From Pelagicoccus sp. SDUM812003 (lineage in GTDB: Bacteria; Verrucomicrobiota; Verrucomicrobiia; Opitutales; Opitutaceae), in the NCBI RefSeq assembly GCF_031127815.1, contig NZ_JARXHY010000003.1, positions 248,001-312,000 on the forward strand: a stretch of DNA of 64,000 bases, given 5' to 3'. The position numbers were made by a program, and so were the translations under genes. The notes beneath the pieces were generated by a model that saw nothing but the letters and a program-made list of their open reading frames with translations, was not told where the DNA came from and did no database searches. Shown one piece after another: positions 55,859-64,000 of the stretch (position 1 is its first letter; the number at the start of each line of letters is the position of its first letter).

Positions 55859-56320
55859 CTACAGGATTTTGGGGGTGTTGAGGTCGGAGATTTCGTCGAG
55901 GAATTCGTCGAGGTTTTTGAAGTCCTTGTAAACGGAGGCGAAGCGGATGTAGGCGATGGGGTCGATGGACTTGAGGTTTTCCATGACTTTCTCGCCGATG
56001 GCGTTGGAAGGGATTTCCATGCCGTGCTCGGCCTCGAGGGCGTCGATCATGTCCTCGACCAGGATGTTGATCTGTTCCGCGTCGACGGGTCGCTTTTGGC
56101 AAGCGCGGCGCAGCGAGTAGATGATTTTTGCTTTGTCGAAATCTTCGCGGCGTCCGTCACGCTTGGTCACGTAGAGGCACTCGCGCAGGATCTGCTCGGT
56201 GGTGGAATAGCGGTGGCCGCAATCGAGGCATTCGCGCCGTCGACGGATGGTCGAGCCGTCTTTGCTGACGCGCGAGTCGATGACCTTGTCGGCGGAGGAT
56301 GCGCATCTGGGACACCGCAT
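55859..56320 (-). CDS. nrdR: Transcriptional repressor NrdR
   Basis: A 153-residue regulator of ribonucleotide reductase genes. The N-terminal zinc ribbon MRCPRCASSADKVIDSR with a second pair CLDCGHRYST gives four Cys, and the ATP-cone follows (VTKRDGRREDFDKAKI, SLRRACQKRP). It senses ATP/dATP. No nrd genes are in the window. Six bases downstream of the PabA/TrpG-like gene. Confidence 0.95.
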   Translation of the reverse strand: MRCPRCASSADKVIDSRVSKDGSTIRRRRECLDCGHRYSTTEQILRECLYVTKRDGRREDFDKAKIIYSLRRACQKRPVDAEQINILVEDMIDALEAEHGMEIPSNAIGEKVMENLKSIDPIAYIRFASVYKDFKNLDEFLDEISDLNTPKIL

Positions 56321-56326
56321 GTTCGT

Positions 56327-56890
56327 TCAGAGAGTAAGAAAGTTTTTGAGAATATCCATCCCGTTTTCAGTGGCGATGGACTCGGGATGAAATTGCACGC
56401 CCCAGATGGGAAGCTCGCGGTGGCGCAGGCCCATGATCTCGCCTTCGGCGGTTTCGGCGGTGATTTCCAGGCAGTCGGGAAAGCTCTCGCGCTCGACCAG
56501 CAGCGAGTGGTAGCGGGTGGTTTTTATGTCCTGCGGGATGCCGCGGAAGAGGTCTTCGCCATGGTGCTTGATGGGCGAGGTCTTGCCGTGCATGAGGCGA
56601 TCGGCACGCACTACTTTTCCTCCGAAGTGCTGGCCGATGGACTGGTGGCCGAGGCAGACGCCGAAGATGGGAACCTTGCCTGCGAAGGCGTCGATGATGG
56701 CGATGGAGGCGCCTGCTTCGCTGGGCGAGCAGGGACCGGGGGAGATCAGCACGCGCTCGGGATTGAGAGCGAGGGCTTCTTCCGGGGTGATCTTGTCGTT
56801 TCGATAGACGCGCTGCTCGACGCCGAGGGTACCGAAGTACTGGACGAGGTTGAAGGTGAAGGAGTCGTAGTTGTCGATGACAAGCAGCAT
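56327..56890 (-). CDS. Anthranilate/aminodeoxychorismate synthase glutamine amidotransferase
   Basis: A 187-residue class I glutamine amidotransferase. [13 protein letters not shown] at the start, the nucleophile Cys in [15 protein letters not shown] near residue 79, and the His-Glu pair in GVQFHPESI complete the triad. It supplies ammonia to TrpE or PabB; a paired synthase subunit is not in the window, so TrpG and PabA roles cannot be separated, and it may serve both. Confidence 0.9.
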   Translation of the reverse strand: MLLVIDNYDSFTFNLVQYFGTLGVEQRVYRNDKITPEEALALNPERVLISPGPCSPSEAGASIAIIDAFAGKVPIFGVCLGHQSIGQHFGGKVVRADRLMHGKTSPIKHHGEDLFRGIPQDIKTTRYHSLLVERESFPDCLEITAETAEGEIMGLRHRELPIWGVQFHPESIATENGMDILKNFLTL

Positions 56891-57088
56891 GTTGCGTGAA
56901 GTTATTCGAGGTTAAATAGATAGGTCCTCATGGGGTCAAGCTCGGCGCGGCGGGTGTGAATAAGTGGGTGGAATGGTGAATAATGAATGGTGAGTGGGGA
57001 ATTGGGTTTGGAGGCGTAAGGGGTGGCGTCTTCGGTCAAATTTGGGATTGTGGGGCGAGGCGCTTGGGCTAGGGTGGCGGCGATTTTT

Positions 57089-58228
57089 ATGAGCGAGCAC
57101 TTTGAGTTGTTGAAAACGGATGAGCAGACGGACGCTCGCCGCGGTCGGTTGAAGACGTTGCATGGAACGATCGAGACGCCGATTTTCATGCCGGTGGGCA
57201 CCCAGGCCACGGTGAAGGGGCTGACTCCGACGCAGATCCGTGAGGAGGTGGGCGCTCAGATCATTTTGGGAAACACCTACCATCTCAACCTGCGTCCGGG
57301 GTCGGAACTGATTCGCGAGGCGGGCGGGCTGCATCGCTTCATGGGCTGGGATGGACCGATCTTGACCGATAGCGGAGGGTTCCAGGCGTTTAGTTTGGCC
57401 AAGCTCAGCAAGCTTACGGACGAGGGCGTGGCGTTTCAGTCGCACCTCGATGGGGCGAAGGTGTTTTTGGGTCCCAAAGAGGTGATGTCCATCCAGGCCA
57501 ATCTCGGCTCGGACATCGCCATGGTGATCGATGAATGTCCTCCGTATCCATGTCCCAAGGACGCGTGCGAGAAGGCCATCGAGCGCACCACGCGGTGGGC
57601 CAAGGCCTGTAAGCAGATAGCGTCCGACAACGGTTTTCTGGAGAGCGGTCACCACGTGTTCGCTATCGCTCAAGGCTCCGAATACGAAGACCTGCGTCGC
57701 CGCTCGGCGGAGGAGTTGGCGGAGCTGGATTTTCCCGGCTACGCCATCGGAGGGGTGAGCGTGGGCGAACCGGAACCGGAAATGATCAAGCAAGTGCGAG
57801 CGACGGCCCCGTTTCTGCCAGCCGACAAACCGCGCTACACCATGGGGCTGGGAACGCCGCCGCAAATGCTCAAGATGATCGCGGCGGGCGTGGACATGTT
57901 CGACTGCGTACTGCCCAGCCGGGTCGCTCGCAACGGAGCGTTTTTCACGCCGGATGGCATGATGACGGTACGCAATGCACGCTTCGCCAAGGATCTCGGC
58001 CCCTTGGTCGAAGGCATGGACAACTACACCTGCCGCAATTTCTCCCGGGCGTATCTGCGGCATCTGATCATGGCCAAGGAGATGCTCGGCTGCACGCTGC
58101 TGACGATCCACAATTTGCGCTTTTATCTCGATCTGATGAAGCAGGCTCGGGCTCACATCGAGGCGGGCGATTTCAAGAGCTGGAGCGAAGCGTGGATCGA
58201 GCGCTATAAAGCGGGCGAAAGCGAGTAG
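57089..58228 (+). CDS. tgt: Queuine tRNA-ribosyltransferase with altered zinc site
   Basis: A 379-residue Tgt, which exchanges guanine 34 of certain tRNAs for a queuine precursor. Active-site blocks are intact: ILTDSGGFQAFSL (Asp near 92), FAIAQGSEYEDLR, GGVSVGEP and DMFDCVLPSRVARNG. The zinc site is not: of the expected C-x-C-x-x-C...H, positions 310 and 312 are Met and Asn; only Cys315 and His341 remain, with the normal 26-residue spacing to His. So alignment is secure but zinc binding is doubtful. The start is the ATG before SEHFELLK, divergent from the PabA/TrpG gene. Confidence 0.93.
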   Translation: MSEHFELLKTDEQTDARRGRLKTLHGTIETPIFMPVGTQATVKGLTPTQIREEVGAQIILGNTYHLNLRPGSELIREAGGLHRFMGWDGPILTDSGGFQAFSLAKLSKLTDEGVAFQSHLDGAKVFLGPKEVMSIQANLGSDIAMVIDECPPYPCPKDACEKAIERTTRWAKACKQIASDNGFLESGHHVFAIAQGSEYEDLRRRSAEELAELDFPGYAIGGVSVGEPEPEMIKQVRATAPFLPADKPRYTMGLGTPPQMLKMIAAGVDMFDCVLPSRVARNGAFFTPDGMMTVRNARFAKDLGPLVEGMDNYTCRNFSRAYLRHLIMAKEMLGCTLLTIHNLRFYLDLMKQARAHIEAGDFKSWSEAWIERYKAGESE

Positions 58229-58264
58229 CTAGGTTTTGGTTGTATTGAGAAAGGCGCGACGGGG

Positions 58265-59644
58265 ATGAATGAACGACTCGACTCGAAACTCCGTACCAAT
58301 ATGCGGCTGTCTGTGGTGGAGGGGCTCTTCGCCATGCCGATCTGCTTTTTCGCCCTGCCGGGAAACTTTCTTCTAGCCAGCCTTTCCACCGAAGCGCTCG
58401 GGTTGAACGAGGCGGTGTACGGGATCATCGCTTCGCTGCCTGCGTGGGCGAACGTGGCGCAGCTCTTCGCGTTGCCTTGGCTGTCTCGGCGCTTGTCGGC
58501 CAAGACGATCTGCTTATCCTTTTCCTGGATACACATCTTTTGTTGGACTGCGATCGGCTACAGCTTGCCGAAGATGGCGGGCGATGGGCCGTGGCATTCC
58601 CCGACACTGGTCGTTGGGCTTTTCGCGGCGGGAGCCTTGGCTTTCGCATTGGTGAACGTGAGCTGGACGTCGTGGGTGCAGGAGTGGCTGCCGAACCGCT
58701 CGAGGGGCAAATATCTAGGGCGACGAAATCGCATGCTGCAGGCGAGCACGGTCGGTTTTCTGATCGCCGCGTCGGCGTTTCTTGGATACTGGCGAGAGAG
58801 CCCTGTTTTCGGGTTTCAGATGCTGATTTTCGCAAGCGTGGCGATGCGGGCGGTTTCCATTGTATTGCAGGTGCGGATACTGCCAACCAAGTGCATCGTC
58901 GATGAGCGAGCGGTATCGTTGCGGGACCAGTTTTCCTCCATTCTAGCCAACAAGCCGCTGATGCGCTTCGTGATGTTCGGAGCGACCTTCGGTTTCACCG
59001 CGAATTTCTTCGGCCCGTTCTTCCCGGTCTTTTTCTACAAGGTGCTGGGAATGAGCGTAGATGAGGTGGCGAGGCTGGTGATCGTTTCCACCGCTACTGG
59101 GGCGATTTCCATGCCGCGCTGGGGTGCGATCTGCGATCGCTTCGGGTGCCGTCCGACTTTGCTGCTATCGTTGACGGTTTGGATGGGCGTTGGCTACGGC
59201 TATTTTCTGGTGACGCCTGATCGGGTGTGGGTGTTGTACGTCGTTTGGGCGATTGGTGGCATGGCCGGCGCTGGCTTTTTGTTCGGCACCTTCAATATGA
59301 TCCTAAAGCTCATTCCCGTAGACGGAAAGACAGCGGCGATCAGTTTCAATCTGGCGGCCAGCTCGCTGGCGGCGGCGGTGGCCCCGATCCTGGGCGGACT
59401 GGTTTTCGCTTGGGTGGATCGAACGTTTGCCGATCGCTTGTACTCGTTTCACGTGATTTCCTGTATCCATCATACGCTTACGCTTCTGACTGGGACCATT
59501 CTGCTGGGCGTTGCGGAACCGAAGGCCGCGACCTTGACGCAGGCTATCGGGGCGATGCGACCGATGCGTCAGATCGGCGGTCTGCTCGGGGTGTCGTTTC
59601 TGGCCAACTACAGCTTTTTCCGCCGCAAGGAGGGGGACGAGTGA
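58265..59644 (+). CDS. MFS transporter
   Basis: A 459-residue transporter with about twelve membrane helices (for example FFALPGNFLLASLSTEALGLN, VVGLFAAGALAFALVNVSWTS, AISFNLAASSLAAAVAPILGG). WVQEWLPNRSRGKYLGRRN corresponds to an MFS cytoplasmic loop. Substrate unknown. GGGG seven bases before the ATG is the ribosome site; 36 bases after tgt, so probably cotranscribed. Confidence 0.85.
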   Translation: MNERLDSKLRTNMRLSVVEGLFAMPICFFALPGNFLLASLSTEALGLNEAVYGIIASLPAWANVAQLFALPWLSRRLSAKTICLSFSWIHIFCWTAIGYSLPKMAGDGPWHSPTLVVGLFAAGALAFALVNVSWTSWVQEWLPNRSRGKYLGRRNRMLQASTVGFLIAASAFLGYWRESPVFGFQMLIFASVAMRAVSIVLQVRILPTKCIVDERAVSLRDQFSSILANKPLMRFVMFGATFGFTANFFGPFFPVFFYKVLGMSVDEVARLVIVSTATGAISMPRWGAICDRFGCRPTLLLSLTVWMGVGYGYFLVTPDRVWVLYVVWAIGGMAGAGFLFGTFNMILKLIPVDGKTAAISFNLAASSLAAAVAPILGGLVFAWVDRTFADRLYSFHVISCIHHTLTLLTGTILLGVAEPKAATLTQAIGAMRPMRQIGGLLGVSFLANYSFFRRKEGDE

Positions 59645-59735
59645 GGCCTTTCCTTGCAGTTGACAGGGGAGCGGGAATCGCAAGGGTTTGGGTGAACGTT
59701 TAATCCAACGATCGAGCGACCTAGCAAAAACGAAA

Positions 59736-60668
59736 ATGAGAATACTCGTAACCGGAGGAGCCGGCTTCTTAGGGAGTCATTTGTGCGAACGCCTTTTGAG
59801 CGAAGGCCACGAAGTGATCTGCCTCGATAACCTCTTCACGGGGCGCAAGCGAAACATCGCCCACTTGCTCGAGAATCCGTATTTCGAATTCGTGCGGCAC
59901 GACGTGATCGATTCCTTCAAGTTCGAAGTCGACCAGATCTACAATCTGGCGTGTCCGGCTTCGCCGCCGCACTACCAGTACAACGCCATCAAGACCATCA
60001 AGACCTCGGTCATGGGGGCCATCAACTGCCTGGGGCTGGCCAAGCGCGTGAGAGCCCGCGTGTTTCAGGCGTCAACCTCGGAGGTGTACGGCGACCCGCT
60101 GGTGCATCCCCAGCCGGAGAGCTACTGGGGGCACGTCAACCCCATCGGAGCGCGCTCCTGCTACGACGAAGGCAAGCGCTGCGCCGAAACCTTGTTTTTC
60201 GACTACCATCGCCAGAATGGCGTCGATATCCGCATCGTGCGCATCTTCAACACCTACGGACCGCGCATGCTGCCGAACGACGGTCGGGTCGTTTCCAATT
60301 TCATCGTGCAAGCCCTCAAAGGCGAGGACATCACCGTCTACGGCGACGGCTCGCAGACGCGCTCCTTCTGCTACTACAGCGATCTGATCGAAGGTTTCAT
60401 ACGTCTCATGAACAAGGACGAGGTCATCGGACCGATCAACATCGGCAATCCGGGCGAGTTCACCATGCTGGAGCTCGCGCAGGAGGTGCTCGGTTTGGTG
60501 GATTCGAAATCGAAGATCGTGCATCTTGATCTTCCCTCGGACGACCCGAAGCAGCGCCAGCCGGACATCTCCGAAGCCAAAGCCAAGCTCGGCTGGGAGC
60601 CGACGGTGTCTCTGCGCGAGGGGCTGAAGGAAACGATCGACTATTTTCGAAACGAAATTCAGCTCTGA
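59736..60668 (+). CDS. UDP-glucuronic acid decarboxylase (UDP-xylose synthase)
   Basis: A 310-residue extended SDR enzyme that converts UDP-glucuronate to UDP-xylose for surface polysaccharide. The NAD loop is [16 protein letters not shown], the typical [20 protein letters not shown] of UXS is at residues 85-105, the catalytic Ser in [10 protein letters not shown], and [11 protein letters not shown] provides Tyr and Lys. The C terminus [15 protein letters not shown] is also characteristic. Followed by a strong terminator. Confidence 0.93.
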   Translation: MRILVTGGAGFLGSHLCERLLSEGHEVICLDNLFTGRKRNIAHLLENPYFEFVRHDVIDSFKFEVDQIYNLACPASPPHYQYNAIKTIKTSVMGAINCLGLAKRVRARVFQASTSEVYGDPLVHPQPESYWGHVNPIGARSCYDEGKRCAETLFFDYHRQNGVDIRIVRIFNTYGPRMLPNDGRVVSNFIVQALKGEDITVYGDGSQTRSFCYYSDLIEGFIRLMNKDEVIGPINIGNPGEFTMLELAQEVLGLVDSKSKIVHLDLPSDDPKQRQPDISEAKAKLGWEPTVSLREGLKETIDYFRNEIQL

Positions 60669-60735
60669 ACCGAACTCCCTCTGGGGCGCGAAGCGAAGAC
60701 GTTCATCGCCCGCGCGCCGAACCTTTTCATTGCCA

Positions 60736-60777
60736 GCCTGTCCGCTTTCCTCTAGCGGGACAGGCTTTCACTTTTAC
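60736..60777 (+). terminator. Terminator between the UXS and secA genes
   Basis: AGCCTGTCC-GCT pairs with AGC-GGGACAGGCT with one bulged base around a short loop, followed by TTCACTTTT. About 67 bases after the UXS stop and just before secA. Confidence 0.8.
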
Positions 60778-60787
60778 CTAAGCTCCA

Positions 60788-63703
60788 ATGCTCTCTTCAA
60801 TTTTCAAGAAATTCGCAGGTCGCTCCAACAAGAAGTGGCTCAAAGCGTGCGAACCCCTCGTCGCCAAAATCAATGAGCTCGAAGTCTCCTACCAGTCGCT
60901 AAGTGACGACGAATTGAAGGCCCACACCCAAGCGTTTCGCGAGCGCGTCGACAACGGCGAGACCTTGGAGGATCTGCTCCCGGAGGCCTTCGCCACCGTT
61001 AAGAACGCCGCCCGCCGCCTGATGGGCACAACCGCCATGGTTTGCGGCCGCGAGCAGACTTGGGACATGATCCACTACGACGTGCAGCTCATCGGCGGCA
61101 TGGCTCTGCATCAGGGACGCATCGCGGAAATGGCCACTGGCGAGGGTAAGACGCTGGTTTCCACCTTGCCCATCTACCTCAATGCCATGGCGAGCCGCAA
61201 TGTGCAGCTGGTGACGGTCAACGAATACCTGGCTCAGCGCGACTCCGAGTGGATGGGGCATCTCTTCAAGTATTTGGGCCTGACCGTCGGGTGTATCAAA
61301 AACCAGATGCCGCCCCCGGTGAAGCGTGAGATGTACGCTTGCGACGTCACCTACGGCACCTCTTCGGAATTCGGTTTCGACTACCTGCGCGACAACGGCA
61401 TGGCTCACACCAAGGAAGAGCAGGTGCAGCGCGACCATTTTTATGTGATCATCGACGAAGTGGACTCCATCCTGGTGGACGAGGCCCGCACGCCGCTGAT
61501 CATCTCCGGCCCTGCCCCCATCCAGCGCGAGCAGCCCTACACCAAGATGAAGGCGGGCATCGAGCGCCTGGTGAACGCTCAGAACAAGTATTGCAACACC
61601 CTCATTTCAGAGGTGAAGGCGGATCTTGAAAAGGAGAACGCCGACCACTGGGACCTGGGACTGAAGATGCTGCAGGTGAAGCTCGGCATGCCCAAGAATA
61701 AGCAGCTGCTGCGGCTTCTGGAGCAGGGAGAGTATCGCAAGTTGCTCGACAAGACTGACTTGGAAATGCATAGCGACATGAACAAGGAGAAGCTCTTCAG
61801 CCTCAAGGAAGACCTTTTCTTTGTCATCGACGAGAAGCAGCGTTCCGCGGATCTGACCGAAAAAGGTCGCTCCGAGCTGCGTCCTGACGACCCGGACGCC
61901 TTCATGCTGCCCGATTTGGCGACTCGTTTCAGCGAGTTGGACAAGGATGACTCGCTCAGCGCTGAAGAGAAGGACGCCATCAAGCTCAAGGAGCAGGAAA
62001 AGCTCGAAGTGGTGGGCGAAGACATTCACGCCATTTCTCAGCTGCTGCGGGCCTACGCCCTTTACGAAAAGGATGTGGAATACGTGGTGCAGGAAGGAAA
62101 GGTGGTCATCGTCGACGAGAATACCGGTCGCGTGATGCCGGGACGTCGCTGGGGCGACGGGCTGCATCAAGCGGTGGAGGCCAAGGAAAACGTCACCATC
62201 GAGCGCGAGACGCGCACCTACGCCACCATCACGGTGCAAAACTATTTCCGACTCTACGATAAGCTCGCCGGCATGACCGGCACCGCCGAAACCGAGGCGA
62301 CCGAGTTTCATGATATCTACAAGCTCGGCGTGGCGGTTATCCCGACCAACAAGCCCTGCATTCGCATCGACGAGAACGATGTCATCTACAAGTCCCGCCG
62401 AGAGAAGTACAACGCGGTGGTGGACGAGGTGGAAGCCGCCCATAAGAAGGGTCAGCCTGTGCTGGTGGGCACGGTGTCGGTGGAAGCTTCCGAGCTCGTC
62501 GGACGCATGCTGCGCCGCAAGAACATCCCGCACAACGTGTTGAACGCAAAGTTTCACCAGCAGGAAGCGGAGATCGTCGCCCGGGCAGGGATCAAAGGCG
62601 CCGTGACCATCGCCACCAACATGGCAGGCCGTGGTACCGACATCAAGCTGGGCGAAGGCGTGAAGGAGGTGGGCGGCTTGCTGGTGCTCGGCACCGAGCG
62701 CCACGAATCGCGTCGCATCGACCGCCAGCTGCGCGGCCGCTGCTCTCGTCAAGGCGACCCGGGCCGTTCGAAGTTCTACATCTCGCTGGAAGACGACTTG
62801 ATGCGTCTTTTCGCCAATTCCGGTTTCATGGCCAAGGTGCTGCACGGCTCCATGGTCGAAGGCGAGCCGTTGGAGCACGCCTTGCTGAATCGTTCCATCG
62901 AGACCGCTCAAAAGAAGGTAGAGGAGAGCAACTACTCCGTGCGCAAGCGCCTCCTCCAGTACGACGACGTGCTGAACAAGCAGCGAGAGATCATTTATGG
63001 GATCCGCAACGACGCGCTGCATAGCGACGCCCCATTGGACGCCATCTTTGATCTGATCGAGGAAGAGGTGGCGGAGCGTTTGGAGGAAAGCGGATCGGAT
63101 CTCTCCGTATTCGTGACCTGGGTGAATTCGCATTTTCCCATTGGCCTCGCTGAAGAGGACCTAGCCGGCAAGGGCTTCGAAGAGCAAAGCGGCGTCGTCC
63201 TGGACAAGATTCGGGAAGCCTACCGCATCAAGAAGACCGCGGAAAACGAGGACGCCTTGGCCCACCTCGAGCGCTTCGTGCTGCTCAGCGCCATCGATGG
63301 CCGCTGGCAGGAGCACCTGACGGAAATGGAGGACCTGCGCCGCAACGTGGGCCTGCGCAGCTACGGACAGAAGGATCCGCTCAACGAGTACAAGAACGAG
63401 GCCTACACCTACTTCGAGGAGCTCATGAAGAACGTGCGTCTTCAGGTCTGCTCGCGTCTCTTCCGCACCGCCACCAACGTGGCGGCCATCGAAAACGTGA
63501 AGATGATGCTCGCCCGCCAGGCGGTGGCCGAGGGAGGAGGCGCTGGTTCCTCGCCGTCTCTTGGCGTCTCAGCTGGGGCCAAAGCGAAGAAGGAGGTCAA
63601 GCTCCCCAAGGTCTCGGTGAAGCGAAATCTGCCAAAGGTCGGCCGAAACGATCCCTGTCCTTGCGGGAGCGGCAAGAAGTTCAAGCAGTGCTGCGGCCGA
63701 TGA
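60788..63703 (+). CDS. secA: Preprotein translocase ATPase SecA
   Basis: A 971-residue ATPase that drives export through SecYEG. Walker [15 protein letters not shown] near residue 115, [20 protein letters not shown] (DEAD), [14 protein letters not shown] in the second nucleotide domain and [22 protein letters not shown]. It ends with [17 protein letters not shown], the zinc-binding SEC-C motif that contacts SecB or the ribosome. A 90-residue insertion-like acidic stretch (about 305-410) follows the preprotein-binding region start, longer than in E. coli. Preceded by its own terminator-separated upstream region. Confidence 0.96.
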   Translation: MLSSIFKKFAGRSNKKWLKACEPLVAKINELEVSYQSLSDDELKAHTQAFRERVDNGETLEDLLPEAFATVKNAARRLMGTTAMVCGREQTWDMIHYDVQLIGGMALHQGRIAEMATGEGKTLVSTLPIYLNAMASRNVQLVTVNEYLAQRDSEWMGHLFKYLGLTVGCIKNQMPPPVKREMYACDVTYGTSSEFGFDYLRDNGMAHTKEEQVQRDHFYVIIDEVDSILVDEARTPLIISGPAPIQREQPYTKMKAGIERLVNAQNKYCNTLISEVKADLEKENADHWDLGLKMLQVKLGMPKNKQLLRLLEQGEYRKLLDKTDLEMHSDMNKEKLFSLKEDLFFVIDEKQRSADLTEKGRSELRPDDPDAFMLPDLATRFSELDKDDSLSAEEKDAIKLKEQEKLEVVGEDIHAISQLLRAYALYEKDVEYVVQEGKVVIVDENTGRVMPGRRWGDGLHQAVEAKENVTIERETRTYATITVQNYFRLYDKLAGMTGTAETEATEFHDIYKLGVAVIPTNKPCIRIDENDVIYKSRREKYNAVVDEVEAAHKKGQPVLVGTVSVEASELVGRMLRRKNIPHNVLNAKFHQQEAEIVARAGIKGAVTIATNMAGRGTDIKLGEGVKEVGGLLVLGTERHESRRIDRQLRGRCSRQGDPGRSKFYISLEDDLMRLFANSGFMAKVLHGSMVEGEPLEHALLNRSIETAQKKVEESNYSVRKRLLQYDDVLNKQREIIYGIRNDALHSDAPLDAIFDLIEEEVAERLEESGSDLSVFVTWVNSHFPIGLAEEDLAGKGFEEQSGVVLDKIREAYRIKKTAENEDALAHLERFVLLSAIDGRWQEHLTEMEDLRRNVGLRSYGQKDPLNEYKNEAYTYFEELMKNVRLQVCSRLFRTATNVAAIENVKMMLARQAVAEGGGAGSSPSLGVSAGAKAKKEVKLPKVSVKRNLPKVGRNDPCPCGSGKKFKQCCGR

Positions 63704-64000
63704 CGCCTTAGCAGGTCGTATCGTTCCTTCCGCCGGATTTCTTCGAGGTTTTCGTCCCACTTTGCGGGATCTGCAGCGATCTGGCGCATGAGGGATTGCA
63801 GGCCGTTTTAGACGCGCGCCAAATTTCCTTTCAACCCCGTTTGCCAAACGATGGGGGATTTGCCTCCATGGCGGTGAGCAATTCCCCGATCTCGTTTGTG
63901 AAAAAGAAGCCATTTCTCCCCGAATTTGTACAAATTTCCGACTTTTGCTGTATCAGTTGTCGCAGGCTGCCGATTGGGATTCTCGAAGCTGAATTTTAGA
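63704..64000. other. Region after secA, no gene seen
   Basis: About 297 bases to the window end. Short open frames exist on both strands but none resembles a protein. The base composition turns AT-richer after 63880, which suits a promoter for a gene beyond the window. Confidence 0.4.

Noticed and set aside
56941-57000. Low-complexity GGTGAATAATGAATGGTGAG stretch before tgt
   Set aside because: Short imperfect repetition without symmetry or spacing typical of a binding site.
63796-63999. 67-codon frame at the window end
   Set aside because: No ribosome site, no protein-like pattern; treated as non-coding.

Overview
The window is about 64 kb of GC-rich chromosomal DNA from a Gram-negative bacterium, most likely a marine member of the Verrucomicrobiota (Opitutales/Puniceicoccales type, for example Pelagicoccus-like). 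The grounds are the mixture of genes: several very large FG-GAP/VCBS proteins with ASPIC/UnbV domains, many outer-layer and periplasmic proteins, murein tripeptide recycling (Mpl), a MoxR-DUF58-transglutaminase operon, and SecA with a C-terminal SEC-C tail. The taxonomic call is an inference. I saw no rRNA, tRNA, CRISPR array, insertion sequence or prophage.

Layout. 0.1-7.7 kb: housekeeping and signalling (DEDDh exonuclease, hybrid histidine kinase, pseudouridine synthase, inositol-phosphatase-like enzyme, Spx/ArsC-like protein, Mpl). 7.9-16.1 kb: fumarase, Bax-inhibitor-like membrane protein, DciA-like protein, enoyl reductase-like MDR protein, cupin, M3 oligopeptidase, YugP-type metallopeptidase. 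16.2-28.1 kb: an accessory block of three FG-GAP proteins (two with ASPIC/UnbV), a vanadium-haloperoxidase-like PAP2 enzyme, a TPR protein and a LytS/LytTR-type two-component pair. 28.3-33.3 kb: a small orphan gene and an ABC ATPase/FtsX permease/AttH lipocalin-like operon. 33.5-39.4 kb: a divergent operon of DUF4174, MFS, iron-sulfur photolyase, SDR without the usual Tyr, Blc lipocalin and MscS, probably a light or oxidative stress set. 39.4-47.6 kb: a seven-copy Cys-Gly-His repeat/TPR protein, then transglutaminase, DUF58, MoxR and signal peptidase I. 47.7-52.1 kb: ECF sigma factor, TlpA thioredoxin, TetR regulator divergent to an EamA transporter, and a phosphoribosyltransferase-like orphan. 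52.1-56.9 kb: a run of minus-strand genes (PabA/TrpG, NrdR, unknown, HIT, PanE, U32 peptidase, ferredoxin). 57.1-63.7 kb: Tgt (lacking two of four zinc ligands), MFS, UDP-glucuronate decarboxylase, SecA.

Most striking observations: the octamer TGGATACG occurs at least 21 times by eye on both strands and in several reading frames, far above composition expectation; Tgt has lost half of its zinc site; two long perfect palindromes share the centre CAACGTTG; the intergenic region before the photolyase operon carries repeated TGAACA half sites; and a Cys-Gly-His repeat protein of unknown function sits beside the MoxR operon.
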